Positions 24,486-33,737 of a stretch of DNA of 64,000 nt are shown in pieces (the first letter of the stretch is position 1; each line of letters opens with the position of its first letter). The stretch comes from Denitrobaculum tricleocarpae (GTDB taxonomy: Bacteria; Pseudomonadota; Alphaproteobacteria; Kiloniellales; Kiloniellaceae). The stretch lies in NCBI RefSeq assembly GCF_007004665.1, contig NZ_ML660053.1, positions 682,001-746,000 of the forward strand, read 5' to 3'. The notes beneath the pieces are model-generated. The model had not been told where the DNA came from and did no database searches. It worked only from the letters and a program-made list of their open reading frames with translations. The position numbers and the translations under genes were made by a program.

Positions 24486-25214
24486 TTAGTGGTTCAGGAT
24501 CTTGCCGAGGAAGTCCTGCGCGCGCTCGCTTTCCGGGTGGTCGAAGAACTGGTCGGTCACGCGATCCTCGACGATCCTGCCGTCATCCATGAAGACAACC
24601 CGGTCCGCCACCTTCCGGGCGAAGCCCATCTCGTGGGTCACCACCATCATGGTCATGCCGTCCTGGGCAAGCTCGACCATCACGTCGAGCACCTCGTTGA
24701 TCATTTCGGGATCGAGCGCGGAGGTCGGTTCGTCAAACAGCATCGCGATGGGATCCATTGCCAGCGCCCGGCTGATGGCCACCCGCTGTTGCTGACCGCC
24801 GGAGAGCTGGCCGGGGTGTTTCTCGATATGAGGCAAAAGGCCCACACGGTCGATCAGCGCCTCAGCCTTGGCATTGGCCTCGTCGCGCGACCTGCGCAAT
24901 ACCTTTTCCTGGGCAAGGCAGAGATTCTCGCGGACGCTCATGTGCGGATAAAGCTCGAAGTGCTGAAACACCATTCCGATGCGCGCGCGCAGTTTGGTCA
25001 GGTTGGTGCTCTTGTCCGTGACCTCGATGCCTTCGACATTGATGCTGCCCTTTTGTACCGGCTCAAGCCCGTTGACGCATTTTATCAGCGTGGATTTTCC
25101 GGAGCCGGACGGACCGCAAACCACGACGACTTCGCCCTTCTCGACGGCGGTCGTGCAGTCGGCAAGAACCTGGAAGCTGCCATACCATTTCGAGATATCC
25201 GTGATCGTGATCAT
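24486..25214 (-). CDS. gltL: Polar amino acid ABC transporter ATPase (GltL/GlnQ type)
   Basis: 242-residue ATPase powering the importer encoded upstream. Walker A is [10 protein letters not shown]-loop in [12 protein letters not shown], signature LSGGQQQR, Walker [14 protein letters not shown], and the H-loop VVTHEMGFA. All catalytic residues are intact. Its start overlaps the preceding permease stop by four bases. The length is standard for the GltL/GlnQ group. Confidence 0.97.
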   Translation of the reverse strand: MITITDISKWYGSFQVLADCTTAVEKGEVVVVCGPSGSGKSTLIKCVNGLEPVQKGSINVEGIEVTDKSTNLTKLRARIGMVFQHFELYPHMSVRENLCLAQEKVLRRSRDEANAKAEALIDRVGLLPHIEKHPGQLSGGQQQRVAISRALAMDPIAMLFDEPTSALDPEMINEVLDVMVELAQDGMTMMVVTHEMGFARKVADRVVFMDDGRIVEDRVTDQFFDHPESERAQDFLGKILNH

Positions 25215-25867
25215 GCGGTTTTCGCCTTTTGAAGATGCCGGACGAGGAGGGAGCCGGCGAAGCAGATAACGAAGTAGACCAGGGCCGCGAAGACATACAT
25301 TTCCGCCAGGCGCCCCTCGGTCCGGGCGACGATGGAAGAGACGGTCATGAAATCGCGCAGGCTGACGACGAAGACGAGGCTGGTGTCCTGAAACAGGATG
25401 ATGCCCTGTGTCACAAGAATCGGGATCATGTTGCGGAACGCTTGCGGCAGCACGACGTAGCGTTGGATTTGCCAGTAGCTGAGCCCCGTCGCCTGCCCGG
25501 CGTGGACCTGTCCCTTGCGGATGGACTGAATGCCGGCCCGGATAATCTCGGAGTAATAGGCGGCCTCGAACATCACAAAGGCGATCAGCGCGGAGTAGAA
25601 CCCGCCGATGGGCCGTCCCAGGGCCAAAGGCACCAGGAAATAGAACCAGAAGATCACCAGAATCAGAGGGACCGAGCGGATCAGGTTCACATAGGCGGCA
25701 GCGAAAAGCGAAAGAGGCGCGAAACCCGATAGCCGCATCAGTGCGAGCACCGTGCCCAGAATGATACCGCCCACGATGGCCAGCAGGGTCAGGAAGAGGG
25801 AGAGCTGCAGGCCCTGCCAGAGGAAGGGCAGATTGTCCGCGATAACGGAAAGGTCGAAATCGCTCAT
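25211..25867 (-). CDS. gltK: Amino acid ABC transporter permease (GltK type)
   Basis: 218-residue HisMQ-type permease with about five membrane helices. The motif [20 protein letters not shown] and the ATPase-docking loop [19 protein letters not shown] are characteristic. It overlaps the ATPase gene by four bases and lies 3 bases after the other permease, so the three are translated as a block. Confidence 0.95.
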   Translation of the reverse strand: MSDFDLSVIADNLPFLWQGLQLSLFLTLLAIVGGIILGTVLALMRLSGFAPLSLFAAAYVNLIRSVPLILVIFWFYFLVPLALGRPIGGFYSALIAFVMFEAAYYSEIIRAGIQSIRKGQVHAGQATGLSYWQIQRYVVLPQAFRNMIPILVTQGIILFQDTSLVFVVSLRDFMTVSSIVARTEGRLAEMYVFAALVYFVICFAGSLLVRHLQKAKTA

Positions 25868-25870
25868 GCG

Positions 25871-26587
25871 TCAGGCCTTTCCGACGAAACCCGGGATCCG
25901 GGTGTGTTTCTCGAGCAGTTGAGCGATCAGCGTCGCGCCCAGGGCAATGACCACATAGATGACGGTGGCGGCCGTGAAGGCCTCGAAGCCCTGGAATGTG
26001 TATTCCGCGATCTGCTGGCTTTGGGCTGTGAGTTCCAGAAGACCGATGGTCAGGGCCAATGACGAATTCTTGAAGATGGTCAGGAACTCGGAGGTCATGG
26101 GCGGAACGATCAGGCGGAAGGAGATCGGCAGCAGCACGTAGCGGTAGGTCTGCGCCGTTGAAAAGCCGTTGGCGTAGGCGGCGTTCGTCAGCCCGCTGCC
26201 CACGGCATTGATACCGGCGCGCACCTGTTCGGCGACCCGGCTTGCGGTGTAAAGTCCCAGTCCGATGACAGCCGTCACGTATTCCGGGTTGGGCAGATCG
26301 CGCTTCAGCCAGCGGCCCATGTCGTCGGGCACGATTTCCGGCACCACGAAGTACCAGAGAAACAGCTGGACCAGCAGCGGTACGTTGCGAAAGAGCTCGA
26401 CATAGGCCGTACAGATGAATGCGACGGGTTTGGAGGGCAGGGTCCGTCCGACACCCACGAGAACCCCGACAGCCAAAGCCAGAACCCAGGCCACGAGCGC
26501 GACCGCGAAGGTCCAGCCGACACCGGATATCAGCCAGCCCAGGTATTCCTCCTCGAAGAGGACCGACCAGTTCCAGTTATAGTTCAT
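25871..26587 (-). CDS. gltJ: Amino acid ABC transporter permease (GltJ type)
   Basis: 238-residue permease partner. The N-terminus ([19 protein letters not shown]) and the segment [20 protein letters not shown] are typical of glutamate/aspartate-type GltJ. The docking loop contains [17 protein letters not shown]. It starts 69 bases after the binding-protein stop on the same strand. Confidence 0.95.
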   Translation of the reverse strand: MNYNWNWSVLFEEEYLGWLISGVGWTFAVALVAWVLALAVGVLVGVGRTLPSKPVAFICTAYVELFRNVPLLVQLFLWYFVVPEIVPDDMGRWLKRDLPNPEYVTAVIGLGLYTASRVAEQVRAGINAVGSGLTNAAYANGFSTAQTYRYVLLPISFRLIVPPMTSEFLTIFKNSSLALTIGLLELTAQSQQIAEYTFQGFEAFTAATVIYVVIALGATLIAQLLEKHTRIPGFVGKA

Positions 26588-26656
26588 ATGGAAGTTTCCC
26601 TGTTGAAGTTGCCGGGACCCCGATTCTCTGCGGAGCCCCGGCGTCGCGGGAGACGC

Positions 26657-27556
26657 TTAGTTCGGCAAAGCGTTGAGTTTGAAGGCTGCCTTGAGCAGGT
26701 CGGTCTGTTCAACGCCCAGGGGGCCAAACCATTTGGCGTAGATTTCGTCGATCTCTCCCGAGCGGAAAACCTCGGCCATTGCCTTCTTGCCGATCAGTTC
26801 AAATGCGCTGTCGTCGCGCCGCACCATGATGGCGTAGGGATCGAAGGACAGGAAATCGCCGACCACGGCGAAATCATCCGGGGACTTGGATTTGTTGATC
26901 AGACCGAACAGCAGGATGTGGTCTGTGGAGTAGGCGTCGACCCGATCGGTTTCCAGGGACAGCATGCCCTCGGCATGATCGCGCACCGGCAGAATTTTCA
27001 CGTCGAGGCCCAGCTCTTTTACGGCGGCTTTGACTGCACGCTCGTTTGTCGTTCCTTGAGCCAGCGCAATCGCCTTGCCGCCCAGATCCGCAACCGAATT
27101 GATGCCCGAGCCCTTGCGCACCATCAGCTTGGTGCCGGTGATGAAGGTGGTCGGCAGGTATTCAACCTGTTCCTGGCGCGTCAGGTTGTTGGTGGTGGAT
27201 CCGCACTCCAGGTCAATGGTGCCATTGGCCATGAGCGCAATCCTGGTCTTGGGGTTGACCGGCACGTATTTGATCGAGAGTTCCTTGCCCAGCTCGGCGG
27301 AAACCGCATCCACGATCTTCATGCAAAGGTCCATGGAATAGCCGATCGGTTTCTGATTTTCATCCAGATAGGCAAAGGGAACGGAGCTCTCGCGATGGCC
27401 GATGACGATTTCGCCGGCGGCATCGATTTTCTCCAGGGTGCCACCATGCCCGTCGGCGGCAACGGGACCGGCCAAGGAAAAGGTCAGTGCCGTCGCCAGG
27501 ATGGCTTTAAGCAGCTTCGTGGGTTTAAGCAGTTTCATGGGTTTAAGCAGTTTCAT
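26657..27556 (-). CDS. gltI: Glutamate/aspartate-type ABC binding protein
   Basis: 299-residue periplasmic binding protein of family 3. The signal peptide is preceded by a repeated MKLLKP start (three 18-base units) and ends near AAD. The mature part has GTLEKIDAAGEIVIGHRESS, VPFAYLDENQKPIGYSMDLC and IDLECGSTTNNLTRQEQV, matching the DEBP/GltI group that binds acidic amino acids. It has a strong Shine-Dalgarno (aaggagg). It lies 33 bases after the cysteate-lyase-like gene; cysteate, a sulfonic analogue of aspartate, is a plausible ligand (inference). Confidence 0.95.
   Translation of the reverse strand: MKLLKPMKLLKPTKLLKAILATALTFSLAGPVAADGHGGTLEKIDAAGEIVIGHRESSVPFAYLDENQKPIGYSMDLCMKIVDAVSAELGKELSIKYVPVNPKTRIALMANGTIDLECGSTTNNLTRQEQVEYLPTTFITGTKLMVRKGSGINSVADLGGKAIALAQGTTNERAVKAAVKELGLDVKILPVRDHAEGMLSLETDRVDAYSTDHILLFGLINKSKSPDDFAVVGDFLSFDPYAIMVRRDDSAFELIGKKAMAEVFRSGEIDEIYAKWFGPLGVEQTDLLKAAFKLNALPN
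27503..27556 (-). repeat. Three 18-base in-frame units at the start of the binding-protein gene
   Basis: On the plus strand gggtttaagcagtttcat occurs perfectly twice (27521-27538, 27539-27556), with a degenerate third copy at 27503-27520. Each perfect unit ends in a start codon on the coding strand, so the product reads MKLLKPMKLLKPTKLLK and offers two ATG starts. Changes in copy number would alter the signal-peptide n-region without a frameshift. Confidence 0.9.
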
Positions 27557-27589
27557 GCTGAAGTCCTCCTTGTTGAACGTCTGGTGCCG

Positions 27590-28666
27590 TTATTGCTTTT
27601 GATAGCCAGGCAGATTGAAGATCTCCGGATATCCGAAGAGGGCGGCACTGCCGCCCGTGTGCAGGAACGCGATGTTTTCCATGCCGTCGAAGGTGCCTTG
27701 GCGAACCTGATCGATCAGGCCGTCCAGTCCTTTGCCCGAGTAAACGGGGTCGAACAGCAGCCCTTCCAGCCGGGCCAGCAGCAGGAGCGCGTCGCGCATG
27801 CCGTCGGTTGGGAGGCCGTAGCCCGCGCCCACGTAGTCGCAGTTCGCGCGCACCGAGGCGCGGTCGATCTCGACCCCCATGCCCAGATAATCCATGGTTT
27901 TGCAGGCGAGGTCGTAGACCATCTCTTCCTGCTTTTCCCGGGGTGCGCGCACGCCGATGCCCAGCAGATGGATGTCACTGGCAAGCGCCGCCAGACCGGC
28001 GACAAGCCCGGCCTGCGTACCCGAACTGCCGGTGGCATGCACCAGCGCGTCGATTTTCACACCCATGGCCTGCGCCTGCTCGGTGAGTTCGGCGGCGCAG
28101 TTCACGTAACCCAGGGCCCCGACGCGGTTCGAGCCGCCGCCCGGGATGATGTAAGGCTTCCTGCCGCCGGATTGCAGCGCGGCAGCGAGAGTGTCCATTT
28201 CGGCGCTCATATCGGCACCGCCCGGTCGCCTGGCAATGGATGCGCCATGAAGCTGGTTCAGCAGGACGTTGCCGTTGAGATTGTATTCGGGGACGTCCGA
28301 GCCCGTGCGGTCCTCCAGCAGGATATGACACTCCATGCCCAGTTTCGCTGAAGCCGCCGCGGTCTGACGGGCATGATTGGACTGGGTGGCGCCTTGCGTG
28401 ATGATCGTGTCGGCGCCAAGTTTCTGCGCCTCCGCCATCAGGAATTCCAGCTTGCGGGTTTTGTTGCCGCCGGAGGATAGCCCGGTGCAATCGTCACGCT
28501 TGATCCAGATGCGCGGCCCGCCGAGCGCTTCGCTCAGGCGATCCATTGGTTCCAGCGGCGTCGGCAGGTGGCCCAATGGAACGCGCGGAAATTTCTCAAG
28601 CGCGCGCTTCAGGAGTGGAAGATGTTCGGTCGCGTCTCTCGTCTCTGCCACCGCCGGCGTATTCAT
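27590..28666 (-). CDS. cuyA: L-cysteate sulfo-lyase / D-cysteine desulfhydrase family PLP enzyme
   Basis: 358-residue fold-type II PLP enzyme. Motifs: [37 protein letters not shown] with the PLP-binding lysine in [20 protein letters not shown], and [15 protein letters not shown] as phosphate-binding loop. This pattern matches cysteate sulfo-lyases (CuyA), which release sulfite, ammonia and pyruvate; the related D-cysteine desulfhydrase and ACC deaminase cannot be wholly excluded. The start is set at MNTPAVAE (28666), 8 bases after aaaggag. It heads the GltIJKL-type operon and is divergent from a LysR gene. The symbol is a family guess. Confidence 0.9.
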   Translation of the reverse strand: MNTPAVAETRDATEHLPLLKRALEKFPRVPLGHLPTPLEPMDRLSEALGGPRIWIKRDDCTGLSSGGNKTRKLEFLMAEAQKLGADTIITQGATQSNHARQTAAASAKLGMECHILLEDRTGSDVPEYNLNGNVLLNQLHGASIARRPGGADMSAEMDTLAAALQSGGRKPYIIPGGGSNRVGALGYVNCAAELTEQAQAMGVKIDALVHATGSSGTQAGLVAGLAALASDIHLLGIGVRAPREKQEEMVYDLACKTMDYLGMGVEIDRASVRANCDYVGAGYGLPTDGMRDALLLLARLEGLLFDPVYSGKGLDGLIDQVRQGTFDGMENIAFLHTGGSAALFGYPEIFNLPGYQKQ

Positions 28667-28747
28667 GAAAGAGATCTCCTTTGACATATTTGTACTTAGG
28701 CTAGGGCGAAAAAAGCGAGATTGATAATGCCGATATTGCAGACTGCT

Positions 28748-28762
28748 CATACTTAAAGTATG
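28748..28762. promoter_or_regulatory. Perfect palindrome, likely LysR binding site
   Basis: catacttaaagtatg is symmetric around its central base and fits the T-N11-A form (ATAC...GTAT) of LysR recognition boxes. It lies between the divergent cuyA-like and LysR genes, 9 bases before the LysR start. Confidence 0.5.
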
Positions 28763-28770
28763 TCTGAGGC

Positions 28771-29658
28771 ATGGATACACGATTGCTTGAAGATGCGCTG
28801 ATACTCCTGGAAGAGCGCAATCTGACCGCCGCCGCCGTGCGCCGGAACATGACCCAACCGGCGTTTTCACGCCGCATTCGCGCGCTGGAACACTGGATCG
28901 GGCAGGATCTTCTGGTCCGTGGGGCCAACCGCGTGGAACTGTCTCCGCTCTTGGCAAAGAGCGAGCCGCAGATCCGCGCACTGCTCGGGCATCTCCGTCA
29001 ACTGCACGGCCATCTGAAGAAGCCGGAGGGGCAGGGGGAGCCGCTGGTCCTGGTCGCGCAGCATTCGCTCTCGGCGTCCGCGGTGCCGGAGATCATCCAG
29101 AAGGCCAACGCCAAGGATATGAGATGGCAGGTGCGCCTGCGCACGCAGAATCAGGATACCGCCATGTCCATGTTCCTGCGCCATGAAGCGGATGTGATGG
29201 TGAGTTACGAGTACCGGGAGCTACCACAGGTGCCCTTTGACGATACGGTTGCGCGATGCGTGTGGCGCAGGGACGCGCTTGTGCCCGTGGTCGGGGGTGC
29301 CCTGCGTCACCAGTTGTTGGACGACAACATTCTGCCCGAGCATGTGCCTTGCATCGTCTACCCGGCCGAGAGTTTCCTTGGCCAGATCGTCTCTCTCCAT
29401 CATCGCGGCGCGGCGCGCATACTCGATGGCCCGATCGCCGTGGAGAGCGCCTTTTCCGTTGGCGTTGCTCGGATGGTGACAGCCGGTGTCGGTGCCGCCT
29501 GGGTGCCTCATTCGCTGATTCACGACGAAATCATTTCGGGGGAGGCGGTGATCCTTTCGTCAGATTACCGGCGTATTCCGATGGACATCACACTCTATGT
29601 GCATGCCTCCAACAGGAAGGCGCGGCAGTTTCAGGACTGTCTGGAGGCCGAGGCCTGA
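28771..29658 (+). CDS. LysR-family regulator, divergent from the cuyA-like gene
   Basis: 295-residue LysR regulator. The winged helix-turn-helix is at residues 1-60 ([20 protein letters not shown]), and the periplasmic-binding-like effector domain runs from about 90. Divergent position and the palindrome at 28748 point to control of the cysteate-type operon and its own gene. The length is normal. Confidence 0.93.
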   Translation: MDTRLLEDALILLEERNLTAAAVRRNMTQPAFSRRIRALEHWIGQDLLVRGANRVELSPLLAKSEPQIRALLGHLRQLHGHLKKPEGQGEPLVLVAQHSLSASAVPEIIQKANAKDMRWQVRLRTQNQDTAMSMFLRHEADVMVSYEYRELPQVPFDDTVARCVWRRDALVPVVGGALRHQLLDDNILPEHVPCIVYPAESFLGQIVSLHHRGAARILDGPIAVESAFSVGVARMVTAGVGAAWVPHSLIHDEIISGEAVILSSDYRRIPMDITLYVHASNRKARQFQDCLEAEA

Positions 29659-29836
29659 GGCCTGATTCCCATGCCGGAACGCCTGGCCGGGTTTTTCTTC
29701 GCGTGTCGCGCGACTCCCTACGGCACGTTTGTAGCCAGTGGTGTCAAAAAGACATTGTTGTTTGACTCGGCCTTCGCTCCGGGGGAATTTGAATGCATAA
29801 AAAGTATAGAGCTTGTAAGTCCTTAGGGGAGAGAAA

Positions 29837-30829
29837 ATGATTAAATCACTTAAACTGGCGGTGGCTGCGCTGGCGCTCGTAACCAGCCCGGCATTGGCGG
29901 AATATCCGGAACGCGAAGTTCTGGGTGTTGTGATGTGGGGGGCCGGCGGCGCAACGGACACCGTGGCGCGCGCGGTCAACCCGGCGGCGGAAGAAGCGCT
30001 CGGAAAGCCCATCGTCGTCCTGAACAAATCCGGCGGCGCCGGGGCCATCTCGACGGCCTTCGTGAATGCCGCACCGGCGGACGGCTACACCTTCCTCTAC
30101 GGCGCGGAAAATCCTCAGCTGCATGGCGTCATGGGCGTCTCGGACATCGATTACAGTGACATGTATCCGATCAATATACTGGGGCGCGGTGTGGCGGTCA
30201 TCGCGGTTGCGGCGGACTCCAAGTACCAGACGCTGTCCGAGCTGCTGGACGACATCAAGGCCAACCCCGGTCAGGTGAAGATGGGCTCGACAGGCCCCGG
30301 CGGCCTGCCTTCGACCATCGGCGCGCTCGTCTCCAACGCAACCGACTTCGATGTCACCGCTATCCCCTTCGGTGGCGAGGGTCCCGGCCTGACCGCCATG
30401 CTCGGCGGCGAGGTCGACTTCATGCCCTCCGGCATCTCGGCCGCCGCAGAGCAGATCAAGGCGGGCAAGATGCGCGCGCTCGCGGTCGTGAACCCGGAGC
30501 CGGTGGACACCCTGCCGGATGTTCCGGCGATCACCGATACCCTTCCGGAGATGGCGAAGTTTCTGCCCTGGGGCCCGTTCTACGGCGTCTTCGTGCGCGC
30601 GGACGTGCCTGACGATGTGAAGGCAAAGCTGACCGAGGTCTTCGCGACCGCGGCCACAGACAAGACCTTCCTGGACCTCATGGCCAATCGCGGCAATGTG
30701 GTGATGAACATGGGCGGGCAGGAGGCCGTCGACTTTCTCGCGAAGTGGCAGCAGGTGACGGTCTGGGCGTTGCAGGATACCGGCGCCGCGAAGGTCAGCC
30801 CGGAAGAACTCGGCATTTCGCGCCCTTAG
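29837..30829 (+). CDS. tctC: TTT-family transporter binding protein (TctC type)
   Basis: 330-residue periplasmic binding protein with a signal peptide (MIKSLKLAVAALALVTSPALA, cleavage before EYPE). Tct family motifs: MWGAGGATDTVARAV near residue 33 and KSGGAGAISTAFVNAAPADG. The TctB and TctA subunits follow. Its Shine-Dalgarno is ggggagag. Members bind citrate, tartrate or other carboxylates; the ligand here is unknown. Confidence 0.93.
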   Translation: MIKSLKLAVAALALVTSPALAEYPEREVLGVVMWGAGGATDTVARAVNPAAEEALGKPIVVLNKSGGAGAISTAFVNAAPADGYTFLYGAENPQLHGVMGVSDIDYSDMYPINILGRGVAVIAVAADSKYQTLSELLDDIKANPGQVKMGSTGPGGLPSTIGALVSNATDFDVTAIPFGGEGPGLTAMLGGEVDFMPSGISAAAEQIKAGKMRALAVVNPEPVDTLPDVPAITDTLPEMAKFLPWGPFYGVFVRADVPDDVKAKLTEVFATAATDKTFLDLMANRGNVVMNMGGQEAVDFLAKWQQVTVWALQDTGAAKVSPEELGISRP

Positions 30830-30837
30830 TGTGATGC

Positions 30838-30864
30838 TCCGGCCCACGCGCGCCGTGGGCCGGA
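30838..30864 (+). terminator. Intercistronic hairpin between tctC and tctB
   Basis: tccggcccacg and cgtgggccgga form a perfect 11-bp stem with a 5-base loop (cgcgc), between the tctC stop and tctB start. With no T tract it probably stabilises or attenuates rather than fully terminates, giving more binding protein than membrane subunits. Confidence 0.6.
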
Positions 30865-30874
30865 CGACTTTCCG

Positions 30875-31366
30875 ATGGAGACTTCAAATCAACTTCGCCC
30901 CGGGGAGCGGCTCTTCGCGCTGCTCCTTGTCCTGGTCGCAGGCTTCGTCTTTGCCGAGGCCCATGCAATCTCGGGATTCAGGGGCCTGACCACGGGCGGC
31001 GTGATGCCCATGCTTGCCGCCGGGGTCATGCTGCTCAGCAGCCTGCTGATTCTCGCCGATACCCTGCGCAAACCCCGAAACGGCAGTGGAATTCAAGCCC
31101 TGATCGCTTACCTGCTGCCCCTGCGGGTCGTGCTCTTCGCGGGGCTCGTCACGGTCTATGCGGCTTTGATCCCGGGTCTCGGATTCCTCGCCGCGTCCGG
31201 AGCCTTCCTCTTCGTCGCGATCTGGGGGCTCTGGCGGCGCGGCCCGGTATTGGCCGCTGCGCTCTCGACGCTTTCAATCCTGGCCATCTATCTGCTGTTC
31301 CGCGTCGTCTTTCAGGTTGTTCTTCCCCTGGGAAGCCTCTGGCAGACGGGGAAGCTTTGGTCATGA
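30875..31366 (+). CDS. tctB: TTT transporter small membrane subunit (TctB type)
   Basis: 163-residue protein with four membrane helices (LFALLLVLVAGFVFAEAHAI first). The family is poorly conserved, so the assignment rests on size, helix pattern and position between tctC and tctA. The stop TGA overlaps the tctA start as ATGA. Confidence 0.9.
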   Translation: METSNQLRPGERLFALLLVLVAGFVFAEAHAISGFRGLTTGGVMPMLAAGVMLLSSLLILADTLRKPRNGSGIQALIAYLLPLRVVLFAGLVTVYAALIPGLGFLAASGAFLFVAIWGLWRRGPVLAAALSTLSILAIYLLFRVVFQVVLPLGSLWQTGKLWS

Positions 31367-32850
31367 TGGAGACCCTCGGTTTCTTCGCGACCTCCTGGCT
31401 CGATCCGGGACTGCTGTTTCTGACGGCGGTCGGAACGCTGGCGGGGATCTACGTAGGGGCGATCCCGGGACTGTCGGTGACCATGGCCACTTCCATCCTG
31501 ATCTCTTTTACCTTCAAGTGGGATGTGAACGAAGCGCTGGCGCTCATCGCCGGCGTTTACGTGGGCGGCGTCTACGGCGGGGCGCGGACCGCGATCCTCC
31601 TGAACATCCCCGGCGCACCCAGCGCCATCGCGACGGCCCTCGATGGCTATCCCCTGGCGAAGAAGGGATTGGCCGGTGAAGCCATCGGCCTTTCCACCGT
31701 CATGTCCGTCATCGGGGGCCTGATCGGGGTTCTGGCGCTCGCCCTCGCGGCGCCTCTGATCGCGGACTTCGCCATCAAGTTTACCTCCCGGGACTACATG
31801 CTGCTGGGGATCATCGGGATCCTGCTGGTCGGCACACTGTCCGGCGAGAGCTTTGCCAAGGGGGCTTTCGCGGGCGCGCTCGGCGTGATGATCGGCATGA
31901 TCGGGCTCGATCCCATGACCGCCGAAGCCAGGTTTACCTACGGCTCGATCAATCTCATGGGCGGCATTCCCTTCGTGGTCGCCATGATCGGCTTCTTCGG
32001 TGTCGCCGAAGCTCTGGTGCAGCTGGAGCATGTGGCCAGGACGCCGATCAAGCAGGCCGTGACCCGCATCGTGCCCTCCTGGCCGGACGTCCGGCGGTAT
32101 CTTGTTCTAGGTCTCAAGTCTTCGGGCCTCGGCACCCTGATCGGTGCGCTTCCGGGCACGGGCGGAGATATCGCGGCGCTGCTGGCCTACGATCAGGCGA
32201 AGCGCAGCACCAAGAACCCCGAAGTTCCCTTCGGCGAAGGAGCGAAGGAAGGTTTGATTGCGCCGGAGACCGCGAACAACGCGGCGGTCGGCGGCGCTTT
32301 CGTGCCCATGCTCACCCTGGGGATCCCGGGCGATGCCGTGACGGCGATCATCATCGGGGCGCTCTTCATCCACGGCCTCAAGCCCGGCCCGCTGCTGCTG
32401 ACCGACACGCCGCATCTCTTTTGGTTTATCGTCGGCAACCTGACCCTGGCGAACCTCTTCCTTCTGGTCTTCGGTCTGACCGGCATTCGCATCTTCACCA
32501 AGGTCGTTGAATGCCCGCGCGCGATCCTGATTCCCCTGATCGTGGTCTTGTCGGCGGTCGGGGCCTACGCCATCCAGAACAATCCGATCCATATCACCTG
32601 GGCGCTCGCGTTCGGGGTGGTGGGATACCTGCTGAAGCGCTACGGCTTTCAGGTCGGCCCGGTCATACTAGGCGTTATCCTGGGACCGCTGATCGACGCC
32701 AACTACCGCCGCGCCATGATCGGCGCACGTGAGGATGTCGGACAGTTCTTCACCGACCTGATCAGTCATCCCATCTCCCTGGTGCTGAGCTGCACCCTGA
32801 TTTTCATGCTGGTCACCCAGTTGCCGTTTTACAAACGACGGCGCAGGTAG
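31363..32850 (+). CDS. tctA: TTT transporter large permease (TctA type)
   Basis: 495-residue permease with ten or more membrane helices. Signature sequences: GAIPGLSVTMATSILI and YGGARTAILLNIPGAPSAIA at the N-terminus, and the matching second-half loop GALPGTGGDIAALLAYDQ, then TANNAAVGGAFVPMLTLGIP. The start at ATG 31363 gives a four-base overlap with tctB and a ggggaag ribosome-binding site; a TTG two codons upstream is an alternative. Confidence 0.97.
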   Translation: MMETLGFFATSWLDPGLLFLTAVGTLAGIYVGAIPGLSVTMATSILISFTFKWDVNEALALIAGVYVGGVYGGARTAILLNIPGAPSAIATALDGYPLAKKGLAGEAIGLSTVMSVIGGLIGVLALALAAPLIADFAIKFTSRDYMLLGIIGILLVGTLSGESFAKGAFAGALGVMIGMIGLDPMTAEARFTYGSINLMGGIPFVVAMIGFFGVAEALVQLEHVARTPIKQAVTRIVPSWPDVRRYLVLGLKSSGLGTLIGALPGTGGDIAALLAYDQAKRSTKNPEVPFGEGAKEGLIAPETANNAAVGGAFVPMLTLGIPGDAVTAIIIGALFIHGLKPGPLLLTDTPHLFWFIVGNLTLANLFLLVFGLTGIRIFTKVVECPRAILIPLIVVLSAVGAYAIQNNPIHITWALAFGVVGYLLKRYGFQVGPVILGVILGPLIDANYRRAMIGAREDVGQFFTDLISHPISLVLSCTLIFMLVTQLPFYKRRRR

Positions 32851-32908
32851 CGATTGCGTGCGAGCCCGGGGCATGAATTCATGCCCTAACCCTCCGCACG
32901 CAATCGCT
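32849..32908. terminator. Nested palindrome between convergent tctA and isochorismatase genes
   Basis: Outer arms agcgattgcgtgcg (32849-32862) and cgcacgcaatcgct (32895-32908) are perfect. Inside lies a separate perfect 18-base palindrome gggcatgaattcatgccc (32869-32886). The tctA stop codon lies at its left edge and the isochorismatase stop is 7 bases beyond its right edge. It is probably a bidirectional terminator; there is no T tract. Confidence 0.75.
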
Positions 32909-32914
32909 TGGCGA

Positions 32915-33598
32915 TCAAAGGCCTGTCATGGGGATCGGTGGCTCACCCGTCAGGCCTATGCCTTTGCGCACGGCATCGGCGTTGGGAGAGACGCCGAGAA
33001 AGCCGTTCATGGCCGCATAGTATTGCCCCATGTGTTCGCTCAGCAGCAGGCCGATGTGCTTGCCATTCACCTCGGTGTTCGCGGCGAGTTCCGCCAGCAC
33101 CGCGACCCACGTCGTCACGATCGCACCGGCGGCAGCCAGCCTCTGTGTCGTGACGTCCGTGATCATCGGATTGAAATCAGCGCAGGCATCGATGACGACG
33201 TAGACTTCATAACCGTCGCGCAATGCCGAGATGGCCGGAAAGGCCGCGCAGACCTCCGTTGCGAGACCCGAAATGACCAGTTTCTTGCGGCCCGTCGCTT
33301 CAACCGCCTGGCGCGATGTGTCGTCGTTCCAGAAATTGACCACGGGGCGGTCGATGACATCGACGTCCGGAAACAAGGCCTTCAGTTCAGGCATTGTCGG
33401 CCCGTTCGGGCCCATCGGCCAGCTCGTTCCCATGATGACCGGAATATCGAAGGCGCGGGCCGTCTTTGCATGGCCGAGGATGTTGTTTTTGAGCTGCATG
33501 GGATCGATGGAGGAGAGGAACTGCATCAAACCGACCTGATGGTCGATCATGAGGAAGGCACAATTGTCGGGTGTCAGTTCAGATGCCGGCAACGTCAT
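32915..33598 (-). CDS. Isochorismatase-family hydrolase (YcaC-like)
   Basis: 227-residue cysteine hydrolase. Asp in FLMIDHQVGL, Lys/Asn region RPVVNFWNDD and catalytic Cys in ISGLATEVCAAFPAI form the usual isochorismatase-fold site. The start is set at MTLPASELTP (33598), 7 bases after ggag; the frame is open upstream but not protein-like. The long C-terminal extension (GLLLSEHMGQYYAAMNGFLG) is as in YcaC-type proteins. The LysR gene at 33738 is divergent and probably controls it. Confidence 0.92.
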   Translation of the reverse strand: MTLPASELTPDNCAFLMIDHQVGLMQFLSSIDPMQLKNNILGHAKTARAFDIPVIMGTSWPMGPNGPTMPELKALFPDVDVIDRPVVNFWNDDTSRQAVEATGRKKLVISGLATEVCAAFPAISALRDGYEVYVVIDACADFNPMITDVTTQRLAAAGAIVTTWVAVLAELAANTEVNGKHIGLLLSEHMGQYYAAMNGFLGVSPNADAVRKGIGLTGEPPIPMTGL

Positions 33599-33737
33599 TT
33601 GTTTCTCCGAATGTACTGAAAGTGGAAGCCAAGATACGCCGCGTGCGGTTGCGTTTTCCTGGGCGCACCTGATAAATAGAGTGTTCCAACTTTGAAGGTA
33701 GATACGAAAACCGGGATGCAATATTGACGAGAATGGA

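Noticed and set aside
26588-28351. 587-codon frame opposite the GltI and CuyA-like genes
   Set aside because: Spans two genes in antisense and reads as arginine/glycine/histidine-rich low-complexity sequence; a shadow.
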